A DNA stretch of 64,000 nucleotides from positions 4,836,001-4,900,000 of the forward strand of contig NZ_FMHY01000002.1 in assembly GCF_900090225.1 (NCBI RefSeq), written 5' to 3'. Each line of letters starts with the position of its first letter. The stretch's first letter is position 1. Below the pieces are notes generated by a model that was given only the letters and a program-made list of their open reading frames with translations, had not been told where the DNA came from and did no database searches. Positions 8,574 to 16,405 of this stretch are shown here, one piece after another. The position numbers were made by a program, and so were the translations under genes. This DNA comes from Micromonospora eburnea (GTDB taxonomy: Bacteria; Actinomycetota; Actinomycetes; Mycobacteriales; Micromonosporaceae).

Positions 8574-9877
8574 GACCGACTGCCCCCGGCGTCGGTACGC
8601 AGGTGGTCCAGGTTCTCCGTCACCTTGGCCACCGCCTCGGCGATCGCGCGCACGTCGTCCTCGGTGCCGAGCAGCGCGTGGTGCAGGAACGCGACGCAGC
8701 TGTGGTAGGCGGCGGTGGCGGCCGGCAGGTCGAACCGGCTCGGCAGGAACAGCCGCCGTTCCTCCTCGGCACGCGGCAGACGCGGCGACTTCAGCGGCAC
8801 GTAGAGCGGGTTCGCGTTCAGTGGCGTGTCGAGCGTCTCGAAGAAGACGTTCAACTCGGCGGTGAGCGCGTCCACCACCCGGGTCACCGGGAAGGGGCCC
8901 AGCACCTCCGGGTTCAGCCTGATCACGAAGTCGTAGTAGGTGCGTGCCGTCAGACCCTCAGGCACCGGCAGGGTGGCGACACCGGGGATCTCGGCGAGCA
9001 GCTTCTCCAGCAGCGCCCCGTTGCGGGCACGCAACCGCTGCTGCTCGTCGAAGAGCTCCAGCTGGCTGAGCGCGACGGCCGCGTGGAACTCGGACATCGA
9101 GTAGTTGTGGCCCTCGACCGCGCCGACCTCCTCGATGTCGAGCTGGCCGACCACGGGATTGGCGGTGTATCGCCGGCCGTTGGCCCGGAACTGCTGGAGG
9201 TGGTCGTAGAGCTGAGCGTCGGAGGTGATGGTGATGCCGCCCTCGCCGCTGGTGATGACCTTGGTCTGCTGGAGGCTGAACACACCGATGGTGCCGAAGG
9301 TGCCGACCTTCCGGCCGCGCCACTCGGCGCCGTGTGCCTGGGAGCAGTCCTCGATCAGGGGGATGCCGGTCTCCTCGGAGAGCTTGAGGAACCCGTCCAC
9401 GTCCGCAGCCGAGCAGTAGGCGTGGACGACGAGGATCGCCCGGGTCCGTTCGGTGATCGCGGACCGGGCCGCCTCCACGGAAATGCTGAGGGTGTCCGGG
9501 TCCACGTCCACCAGGATCGGCACCGCGCCGAGGCTGGCTGCCGCCGAAGCGCACGCCACCCAGGTCAGGCCGGGGACGATGACCTCGGTGCCGGGGCCGA
9601 TGCCGAGGGCCTCCATCGCGATGGTGAGCCCGGACGAGCCGTTGGTGCAGGGCACCGCGTACGGGACGCCGTGGTAGTCCGCGAAGGCGCGGGCGAACCG
9701 CTGTTCGAAGGGGGGCGTACCCGTGTAGGCGCCGCTGACCGCCCAGCGGCCCGACGTCGCAGCCTCCTGGAGCATGCGCAGCGTCGACTCCGTCGCCTGC
9801 GGCCACGTGGGCCAGGAGGTGTCATGAACCGGGGTGCCACCGAAGAGCGCGAGGGGTGAGGTACCGACGATCGTCAT
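8570..9877 (-). CDS. DegT/DnrJ/EryC1/StrS aminotransferase, inosose-aminotransferase-like
   Basis: This 435-residue PLP-dependent sugar/cyclitol aminotransferase has a full-length DegT fold. Lys206 in FSLQQTKVITSGEGG is the Schiff-base lysine, and NGSSGLTIAMEALG and IEDCSQAHGA (Asp177 near the pyridine nitrogen) frame the cofactor. The N-terminal stretch SGRWAVSGAYTGTPPFEQRF and the EVIVPGLTWVACASA segment resemble L-glutamine:scyllo-inosose aminotransferases (StsC, BtrS) more than AHBA synthases; this is recall-based. The expected role is transamination of a keto-cyclitol or keto-sugar made by the Gfo/Idh/MocA oxidoreductase of the same operon. A GGAAGGA site sits about seven bases before the ATG. 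The gene lies 21 bases after the solute-binding-like gene and overlaps the radical SAM start. Confidence 0.9.
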   Translation of the reverse strand: MTIVGTSPLALFGGTPVHDTSWPTWPQATESTLRMLQEAATSGRWAVSGAYTGTPPFEQRFARAFADYHGVPYAVPCTNGSSGLTIAMEALGIGPGTEVIVPGLTWVACASAAASLGAVPILVDVDPDTLSISVEAARSAITERTRAILVVHAYCSAADVDGFLKLSEETGIPLIEDCSQAHGAEWRGRKVGTFGTIGVFSLQQTKVITSGEGGITITSDAQLYDHLQQFRANGRRYTANPVVGQLDIEEVGAVEGHNYSMSEFHAAVALSQLELFDEQQRLRARNGALLEKLLAEIPGVATLPVPEGLTARTYYDFVIRLNPEVLGPFPVTRVVDALTAELNVFFETLDTPLNANPLYVPLKSPRLPRAEEERRLFLPSRFDLPAATAAYHSCVAFLHHALLGTEDDVRAIAEAVAKVTENLDHLRTDAGGSRS

Positions 9878-9898
9878 GAATTTCCTTCCACGAGTTGT

Positions 9899-11065
9899 TC
9901 AGAGGCGACGGAGCTGAGCGCGGCGGTCCTCCACCGTGCGCAGCAACTCGGCGGCACGATCCGGCTCACGCAGGAATGCCTGGATCGCGGCCATGCCTAC
10001 CTCGGCGAGTTCCCAAGGGGTGTCGAGGTCGTAGAACTGCGATACGGAGTCCGCCCGGCGCAGCACCTCCATGCCTTTGGCGACGTGCGGTGCCGCACGG
10101 GTGACGTCCACGTCGTCGCGGGTCGGCAGGACGGTGAGGGTCTCCACGGTGAGCTGCTGCACCTGCCGGGAGCCCAGGTAGGCGAGGAAGGCCCTGGCCT
10201 GCTCCGGTGCCGCGGTCCGTCCCGGAGCGAAGTAGCCGTCGACGGGCGCGTCCTCCCCGACCGGCAGGCCGGGATCGAGGATGGGGAAACGGAACAGGTC
10301 GATGTCGGACTGGTCCTCCGGCAGGTACTCGTCGGAGACGTACGCCCCGATCAGAGTCATCCCCGCGCGCCCGTCGAGCAGAGCGTCGACCGCGTCCTGC
10401 TCGTCGTAGTCGGTGGGCGATCCGAGGAACCACCCGTCGTCGAGCAGCCGCTGCCAGAACGTGAAGACGGACCGTACCCGGTCGTCGGTGTAGGGCACCC
10501 GCAGGTCCAGCAGTTCCCGGTGGAACGCGGGCCCGTTGATCCGCAGATTCAGGTAGTCGAACCAGGCGGCTGACGGGCAGTGGTGTTTGGCGCCGAGCGC
10601 GAACGGGGCGATCCCGGCGGACTTCAGAGTCCGCGCGGCGGCTCGCAGATCGTCCCAGTTTTCGATCGGCGTGGTGATCCCCAGCGATTCCAGGACCGAG
10701 CGCCGGTAGTAGACCGCCCACCAGTACTGGGAGGTCGGCAGGTAGTGCGCGGTCTCTCCGCTGCCGGGCCGGAACCGCGGATCGTAGGCCCGGCTCAGGT
10801 CGTCGCGGCCCCAGAGCGGCGTGACGTCCAGCATCAAACCGTCACTGATCAGCGATTCCGACCGGTTGCCGGCCACCCAGGTCATCACGTCCGGGGGTCG
10901 CTCGTCGGCGAGGTAGTCGCCCAGCTTCTCCTTGAGCTCCTCGTGGTCGATCAGGGAGAGCGTCACGGGTACATCCGGGTGCTGGGCGTTCCACTCCCGC
11001 ACGATCCGTTCGTCCAGCTGTGCCATCCGCTCGGCGGTGTGGTCGGTCAGGAAGGTCAGCGTCAT
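9899..11065 (-). CDS. Sugar ABC solute-binding-protein homologue without signal peptide
   Basis: The 388-residue sequence has the type 1 extracellular sugar-binding protein fold pattern: an EWNAQHPDVPVTL strand-helix start, the VYYRRSVLESLGI hinge segment, WDDLRAAARTLKSAGIAPFALG and the late VDGYFAPGRTAAPEQARAFL segment. The start ATG overlaps the isomerase stop by four bases (ATGA), and the protein begins MTLTFLTDHTAERMAQ, directly at the mature fold. No signal peptide, lipobox Cys or Tat motif is possible, so the product should be cytoplasmic. No ABC importer permeases are adjacent. In a biosynthetic operon it may bind or chaperone a sugar/cyclitol intermediate, or have evolved into an enzyme or protein partner. 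Family membership is fairly sure; function is unknown. Confidence 0.8.
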   Translation of the reverse strand: MTLTFLTDHTAERMAQLDERIVREWNAQHPDVPVTLSLIDHEELKEKLGDYLADERPPDVMTWVAGNRSESLISDGLMLDVTPLWGRDDLSRAYDPRFRPGSGETAHYLPTSQYWWAVYYRRSVLESLGITTPIENWDDLRAAARTLKSAGIAPFALGAKHHCPSAAWFDYLNLRINGPAFHRELLDLRVPYTDDRVRSVFTFWQRLLDDGWFLGSPTDYDEQDAVDALLDGRAGMTLIGAYVSDEYLPEDQSDIDLFRFPILDPGLPVGEDAPVDGYFAPGRTAAPEQARAFLAYLGSRQVQQLTVETLTVLPTRDDVDVTRAAPHVAKGMEVLRRADSVSQFYDLDTPWELAEVGMAAIQAFLREPDRAAELLRTVEDRRAQLRRL

Positions 11066-11874
11066 CGCGAGGCACCCGCTTCCGCGTCGGTGGCGAGGAT
11101 CCTCCGGAAGAACTCGATCGTCGGCGGGGCCTGCCGTCCGAAGTCGCTGAAGTCCTCCTCCACCGTGAGGCCGCCGGTGTACCCGGCCGCCCGGAGTGCG
11201 GCGACGAAGGCGGTCTGGATCTCTTCGCGAAAGTCCATGCTGCCGCGTGGAATCGAGGAGGTGTGGGCATGCCCGATCGCCCCGGCGGCGACCCCGACCT
11301 CGTCGGTGACGTTCAGCCCTTCGCTCGCCACGTGGTAGCAGTCGACGGCGATCCGCACGCCGGTACCGGCAAGTTCGTCCACGATGGGCCGCGCCTCGGC
11401 GCAGGAGTTGAGGAAGTTGGTCTCAGCAGCCGTGAGGGGCTCCAGGGTCAGGCTCATGCCCCGGCTCTCGCAGTCCTTTGCCGCCTGGCTGACGAAATCG
11501 AGGAACTGGCGGCGGGCCGTGTCGACCGGAAAGCCGTCGGGCACCGAGCGCGCCTGACCGCTTCCGAGGACCACGGTGCGGACCCCGAACCGGGCTGCGC
11601 GGTCGCACATGTCCCGGAAGACGGTCAGCGCCCGCGTGTGGTCGGCGTCGTCACCGACCACGCGGCACTTGAAGCGGCGGGGCAGCGGCGAGGTCATCGC
11701 CGCCGCGGGCAGACCGGTGGCGCGCACCAGCCCGACCAGCTCCTGGATGTCCTCCGGGCCGACACAGAGCATGTCGCCCTTGAGTTCCAGGTAGTCGGCG
11801 GCCAGGCCAGCGGCCTGCTTGACCTCGTCCGGGGTACGCACGATGCACCCGAGGGCGGGCGAAGAGGTGGTCAT
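11062..11874 (-). CDS. Sugar phosphate isomerase/epimerase-like TIM barrel
   Basis: This 270-residue protein is of the xylose-isomerase-like TIM barrel family (IolE/IolI/hydroxypyruvate isomerase group). Typical elements are AADYLELKGDML early, GVRTVVLGSGQARSVPDG mid-protein, the metal-ligand segments LTLEPLT (Glu) and VRIAVDCYHVASEG (Asp, His), IGHAHTSSIPRG (His) and GGLTVEEDF (Glu) near the end. Family enzymes isomerise, epimerise or dehydrate keto sugars and inososes using a divalent metal. It begins one base after the class III aminotransferase stop and overlaps the solute-binding-like gene by four bases. With the neighbouring oxidoreductase and two aminotransferases this suggests an amino-sugar or aminocyclitol branch, though the exact reaction cannot be read from sequence. 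Confidence 0.85.
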   Translation of the reverse strand: MTTSSPALGCIVRTPDEVKQAAGLAADYLELKGDMLCVGPEDIQELVGLVRATGLPAAAMTSPLPRRFKCRVVGDDADHTRALTVFRDMCDRAARFGVRTVVLGSGQARSVPDGFPVDTARRQFLDFVSQAAKDCESRGMSLTLEPLTAAETNFLNSCAEARPIVDELAGTGVRIAVDCYHVASEGLNVTDEVGVAAGAIGHAHTSSIPRGSMDFREEIQTAFVAALRAAGYTGGLTVEEDFSDFGRQAPPTIEFFRRILATDAEAGASR

Positions 11875-11875
11875 G

Positions 11876-13198
11876 TCAGCTCTCCTCCGGGATCCGGACC
11901 GTGCGCAGTACCTCTTCGAACGCCGTGAGGCCCTCGTCGAGCTGCTCCTCCGGGATCGTCAGCGGTGGGTAGATGCGGATGCGGCTGTCGTACGCCATGG
12001 CCAGAACCCCCCGGCCGACCAGCCGCCGGAAGATCTCCTGGGTGATGTCGCGGGGCAGGACCTGGCGGGTACCGGGGTGGACCAGTTCGACACCGATCAT
12101 CAGGCCGGTGTTGGCGGCGTTCCCGACGATCGGGATGTCCCTCGACCAGGCCGCCAGCCGGGCGGACACCCGCTCGCCGAGGACCCGGGCCCGCGCGGGC
12201 AGTTCCTCGTCCAGCAGGATCTGCAGCGTCGCGAGCGACGCAGAACTGGCGAGCGGGTTGCCACCGAAGGTCGAGGCTGCGGCGCTCGGGGCCCCGAACG
12301 GCGTGCCCGCGATCAGCTCCGGCCGGCTGACGATGGCGCTGGCCGGCACTCCGGATGCCATCGACTTGCCGAGCACCACGATGTCCGGCCGGATCTCCGG
12401 GTCATGTTCGAAAGCGAACAGCGTCCCGGTACGCCCGAACCCCGTGATCACCTCGTCCAAGATCAGCAGTGCGCCGTACTTGTCGGCGAGGAGCCGCAGG
12501 CCCCGAAGGAAACCGGGCGGCGGAATGATGTTGCCGTTCGTGCCCTGGATCGGCTCCACGATGATCGCGGCCAGGTCGCCCGTGCCGTTGTAGATGATCG
12601 ATTGCTCGGCGAAGTCCAGGCAGCGGCCGACACAGTCGGAGCAGTCGGCGCCGAAGGGACAGCGGTAGGGGTCGGGAAAGGGAGCGTGGTACGAGCCCGG
12701 AGGAAAGGGTCCCGAGTGGTGCTTACGCGGGCCCGAGTGCAGCGACAGAGCCCCTTGGGTCTTGCCGTGGAAGCCTCCCCAGAAGCTCAGCACCTCTTGC
12801 CGGCCGGTGGCGGAGCGAGCGAACTTGACCGCCGCCTCGACCGCCTCGCTGCCGGTGGAGAACATGTGGATGCCGCGGAGCTGCTCGGGAAGCCGCTCGG
12901 CCAGCAGCTCGTAGTAGCGGGCCCGCACGTCGGTGTAGAAGGAGCCGACGATGCACCGGTCGAGCTGCGCGCCGACGATCTCCCGAAATCGGGGGTGTGA
13001 ATGACCGATGTTGCAGACGCCGACTCCGGTGAAGAAGTCGATGTAGCGCCGGCCGTCGGTGTCCCAGACCTCGGCGTTGCGGGCTCGGTCGACGACGATC
13101 CCGGCGAGGTCGGACATGGACTGAGAACCGGGCAGCCGATAGCGCCTCTCCCGCTCGATCACGTCGGAGGCGCCGATCCGGGTGATGGACGCTGTCAT
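11876..13198 (-). CDS. Class III PLP aminotransferase
   Basis: This 440-residue fold-type I, class III aminotransferase has FSTGSEAVEAAVKFAR (phosphate-binding segment), LILDEVITGFGRTG (Asp248 contacts the PLP nitrogen), K278 in VVLGKSMASG (Schiff base) and STFGGNPLASSASLATL. A four-cysteine segment at 180-193 (C-x5-C-x2-C-x3-C) sits in the loop after the cofactor-binding helix; similar cysteine-rich loops occur in relatives. I chose ATG 13198 because GGGGAGG lies five bases upstream; the in-frame GTG at 13204 would overlap that site. It overlaps the oxidoreductase stop by four bases. In butirosin-type pathways class III enzymes install the 6'-amino group, so a second amination of a sugar/cyclitol is plausible, but omega-amino acid chemistry is an alternative. 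Confidence 0.9.
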   Translation of the reverse strand: MTASITRIGASDVIERERRYRLPGSQSMSDLAGIVVDRARNAEVWDTDGRRYIDFFTGVGVCNIGHSHPRFREIVGAQLDRCIVGSFYTDVRARYYELLAERLPEQLRGIHMFSTGSEAVEAAVKFARSATGRQEVLSFWGGFHGKTQGALSLHSGPRKHHSGPFPPGSYHAPFPDPYRCPFGADCSDCVGRCLDFAEQSIIYNGTGDLAAIIVEPIQGTNGNIIPPPGFLRGLRLLADKYGALLILDEVITGFGRTGTLFAFEHDPEIRPDIVVLGKSMASGVPASAIVSRPELIAGTPFGAPSAAASTFGGNPLASSASLATLQILLDEELPARARVLGERVSARLAAWSRDIPIVGNAANTGLMIGVELVHPGTRQVLPRDITQEIFRRLVGRGVLAMAYDSRIRIYPPLTIPEEQLDEGLTAFEEVLRTVRIPEES

Positions 13199-14322
13199 CG
13201 CCACCTCCCCGCCTCACCGCCGAGTCCGGCGGGTGCTCCGGCGGCCAGGATCCGCTGTAGGACGACGATGTCGGCACGCGAGTCCGCCACGTCGGTCAGC
13301 GGCGCCTTGCCGCCGGTCACGCAGTCGTGGAACGCCCGGAGTTCCTCCCGGAACGCCTCGTCGTAGGACGCCTGCACCCGGCTCTCGATCAGCGCGCCGT
13401 CCTCCATGCGCTGGACCACCACGGGCGTGGGCCAATGCTTGAGGAACGGCGACGGGAACTGGATGCGAACCCGCTGGGTGGGCGAGAGGACGGCCAGTTC
13501 CTCGAAGTAGTCGCGCACCTCGGCGAGGTACGTCCAGGTGTAGGTGGTCCGCAGGTCCCCGGGGTGCCGCAGCACGGTGGTAACCGAGGGAGTCGTCGAA
13601 CCCGCGGGCCAGACCTCCGTGAAGAGCACGTCCTCCGGTTCACCGACGAGCGCGCGCAGTGCGTTGATGTCGTGCACCATGCTTCCCAGGAACACGTCGT
13701 AGTAGACGAACCGCAGGCTGTCGCTCAGCCCGCCGACCGCCTCGTCGAGCAGTTCCTCGTGCGCCCGGGTGGCGCGCTGGGCGACCTCGGGCGGAACGTC
13801 TCCGAACCGCAGCACGCCGTGGATGTCGATGTACTGGTCCTCCGCGGGATGCAGCGTGTTGATCTGTACGTACCGCGCGTCCGACATGGCCTTGACCATC
13901 TGCTGGCCGTACAGGTAGCCGGGATCGAACCGCTTCATGTAGCCGACCATCACGGTCACGCCGGCCTTTTTCGTGGCGGCCTCGATCTCGTCGGCTTCGC
14001 GGACGGTGAGCGAGAGCGGCTTCTCGACCAGCACATGCTTGCCCGCGTTGACGGCGTCGAGCACCTGTGGGCCGTGGCTGCCGCTACTGAGGACGAGAAC
14101 CGCGTCGACGTCGTCGTCGAGCAACGCACGGTAGTCGGTGTGGCGATGCTTCTCGGGCACGCCGTACATCCGGCCGATGGCGTCAACGAGGCCGGGCGAG
14201 AGGTCGCTCACCGCGGCGATCTCGAACAGGTCGGGAAGGCTGCGGAGATACGGCAGATGCATGATCTGCGCGACCGTGCCGCAGCCGATCACGCCAACCC
14301 GAAGGCGCACTTCGTTCAACAT
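13195..14322 (-). CDS. Gfo/Idh/MocA family NAD(P)-dependent oxidoreductase
   Basis: This 375-residue oxidoreductase has the N-terminal Rossmann motif VGVIGCGTVAQIMHLPYL, the family signature HVLVEKPLSLTVREADE (Lys of EKP is catalytic in inositol dehydrogenases) and a C-terminal alpha/beta domain with VHDINALRALVGEP. Such enzymes oxidise or reduce hydroxyls of inositols, sugars and sugar nucleotides. It is the first gene of the ten-gene minus-strand operon: GAGAGGA precedes the ATG and nothing lies upstream for almost 1 kb, so the operon promoter should be in 14323-15294. The likely role is making the ketone that the DegT aminotransferase aminates. The substrate (inositol versus UDP- or phospho-sugar) is not resolvable. 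Confidence 0.9.
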   Translation of the reverse strand: MLNEVRLRVGVIGCGTVAQIMHLPYLRSLPDLFEIAAVSDLSPGLVDAIGRMYGVPEKHRHTDYRALLDDDVDAVLVLSSGSHGPQVLDAVNAGKHVLVEKPLSLTVREADEIEAATKKAGVTVMVGYMKRFDPGYLYGQQMVKAMSDARYVQINTLHPAEDQYIDIHGVLRFGDVPPEVAQRATRAHEELLDEAVGGLSDSLRFVYYDVFLGSMVHDINALRALVGEPEDVLFTEVWPAGSTTPSVTTVLRHPGDLRTTYTWTYLAEVRDYFEELAVLSPTQRVRIQFPSPFLKHWPTPVVVQRMEDGALIESRVQASYDEAFREELRAFHDCVTGGKAPLTDVADSRADIVVLQRILAAGAPAGLGGEAGRWR

Positions 14323-15294
14323 ATCGTCCTCTCGTGAAACAACGGAGCCCCTGCCAGCGGGGGTACACCCGGATTTCGACGTTGAGGTGGCCGCGCCCGC
14401 ACCCGGATCGCGGGCGGCCGCCGGACACGTTGTTCGACGGCGTCCTCACGGCAGCACTGAGCCACCCGGCAGCTGTTCATCGAGACTTGCCGACTTCATC
14501 GCCATGGACGTCACGACGAGGCAACGGCCACCGCACGGCGCATCAACAGCGCCGAGCGCCCCAGCTCAGGATCAGGCACCACGGCTCTGCCGGCATGACC
14601 GGGAGAGCGCGTTACCTGACAATGACGGCAGACGTGAAATCGCCCGGACCCGGCGACACGAGAAGTCGCCGTCTATTGCGGCTTGTCATCGTTGATCCGA
14701 CACAGGGCCGCGAATTCCACTGACAGGCCAGACCTTTGAATTATCGCCAATAACGACTGACCGCGCGACCGACATGCTCGCCGACCAGAATTCCTGGTTT
14801 CCGCCCAGGACACGCATTCCCGTCACATCAGGCTCCTCGGTCAGCTCGACGCTCCCGCTCCACCGGCCCTGCGGGCCGGAGGACGTCGAAGTGATCTCCA
14901 TCGTAGACGAGAAACTCTTTGAACCGCGACCCCGATTTGATCTTTCATCACCGCGCCCGGAATGATATGGGCATCCAGCCGCGCCTCTGTCCCTCGTTGA
15001 TCACGCCAGCACGGCGATGACCTGCGGAATCTCGCCTCCAGCAGGCCGCGGACCGGTGGCACCATTCACAGGCTTCACAGGACAACCCGCGGAAACAGCG
15101 GCCCAGGTCGGGCCTGCCCGGCCGGACCCCGGGGCGGAGGGCGAAAGCCCCCGCAGACGCCACGCCGCCGGGCTCAGCGCCTCGCCGAGGCCCGTCACGG
15201 ACCCGGAGGCATGAGCCCGGCGGCGGGCCGGGAACAGCGGAAAGACCATCGATCGGCCCTCGCCGCGACTCACTCTGAGCCGGAACGGCGAGAC
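14323..15294. other. Intergenic region upstream of the left-arm operon
   Basis: This roughly 970-base stretch contains no supported gene. It follows the phosphotransferase stop (15295, same strand) and precedes the first operon gene, so it should carry the promoter for the left-arm operon. It has clearly more A+T than the surroundings around 14725-14790 and 14890-14970, the best places to look for a promoter or regulator site. I could not define -35/-10 boxes with confidence. Confidence 0.5.
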
Positions 15295-16332
15295 TCAGGC
15301 CGACGCGGCCTCAAGGTTGAGGGCGAGGTACTTCAGCGCCGCGGCGGCGTCCTCACCTTCGCTGTGCGGACGGCGGAGGTCGTCGAGGAAGGCAGCAACG
15401 TCGGCGAGCGGCCACCAGAGCCGGTAGAGGGCTACCCCGGCCGGCGACACGGTGCGGTCGCTGATCCGGCTGTACTGGGCCAGAAGTTGCTCGTCAGCGC
15501 CGGCGGGCTCCTCCCGGAGCATGCCGGCGAACGCGTCGGTGAGCATCCACATGTCTCGCTCCAACGGCGCCATCTGCACGGTCGCCCAGTCGATCAACCA
15601 GGCCCCGGTGGGTGAGCGCATGACGTTGCCGGGATGCGGCTCACCGTGGGTGACCACCCAGTCGGACCCGTCGCCGCGCACCTCGTCGACGAGCCGGTCG
15701 AACCTGTCCAGCCACTGCCGGACACGCTCCTCGTGAAGGGTCAGCAGATCCCGGGCGGCCTCGGAGTGCGGGCCACCGGTCCAGGGACGCCCCAGATCAG
15801 CGAGAGCCGCGTTCAGCCCGTCCCTGCCGGGCAGCAGCAGTTCGGCACGCGGCGCCAGGTGAGCGACCGCGGGGGTGGCACGGTGCAGCTCGGCCAGGAA
15901 CCCGGTCACCTCGGCGAGATCCTCGCGCCGATGGGGGCCGAACTCCCCGGCGGTGCCGGCGATCATCGGGAACACCGACAGGGCGTACCGCGACGACAGT
16001 CTCCACAACGGTGCGCCGTCCTCGGCCGGAACGGGAGCAAGCACGAATTCGAGTCCCGCGTCGCGGTGCAGGGTCAATGCGGTCCCCTGTGAACGGCCGA
16101 GCCGGCCGAACTCCTCTTCCCTCCCATCCTCCGCGAAGCCGAGGTCGTCAACCTTGACAAACCATTCCGATCCGTGCTGGTCAGTCGCCGACCAGTGGTA
16201 ACTGCCGAACCCCACCGGAAGGTAGGTCAGTGATTTGACCCCGATGGACCATCCTTCTCTCAGCGCCGTAAACAATTCTTTTTCATCAAGGCCGACTGGC
16301 TTGTCCCGCATGTATTTCATTCTGCCATGCAT
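15295..16332 (-). CDS. Aminoglycoside phosphotransferase (APH) family protein, likely self-resistance
   Basis: The 345-residue kinase-fold protein carries the APH catalytic loop VVTHGEPHPGNVMR (a Brenner-type H-G-E/D-x4-N) followed by the metal-binding segment WLIDWATVQMAPLERDMW. Relatives include spectinomycin 9-phosphotransferase-like and hygromycin/macrolide kinases, which phosphorylate a hydroxyl of an aminocyclitol antibiotic using ATP. Next to an aminocyclitol-like pathway and an exporter pair, it is best read as a self-resistance kinase or as a tailoring kinase that makes an inactive phosphorylated intermediate. ATG codons exist at 16332, 16320 and 16311; none has a strong ribosome binding site, so the start is uncertain by a few residues. 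It lies 73 bases after the ABC transporter gene on the same strand. Confidence 0.85.
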   Translation of the reverse strand: MHGRMKYMRDKPVGLDEKELFTALREGWSIGVKSLTYLPVGFGSYHWSATDQHGSEWFVKVDDLGFAEDGREEEFGRLGRSQGTALTLHRDAGLEFVLAPVPAEDGAPLWRLSSRYALSVFPMIAGTAGEFGPHRREDLAEVTGFLAELHRATPAVAHLAPRAELLLPGRDGLNAALADLGRPWTGGPHSEAARDLLTLHEERVRQWLDRFDRLVDEVRGDGSDWVVTHGEPHPGNVMRSPTGAWLIDWATVQMAPLERDMWMLTDAFAGMLREEPAGADEQLLAQYSRISDRTVSPAGVALYRLWWPLADVAAFLDDLRRPHSEGEDAAAALKYLALNLEAASA

Positions 16333-16405
16333 CCAGCGGACGCCATGCCACCGGCTGGATCACCGGCCCCGTCCGGATCGACGCCCGGCACTGCCACCCG
16401 CGATC

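Noticed and set aside
9899..11065. Component of a sugar ABC importer
   Set aside because: No signal peptide, no lipobox and no permease or ATPase importer genes nearby.
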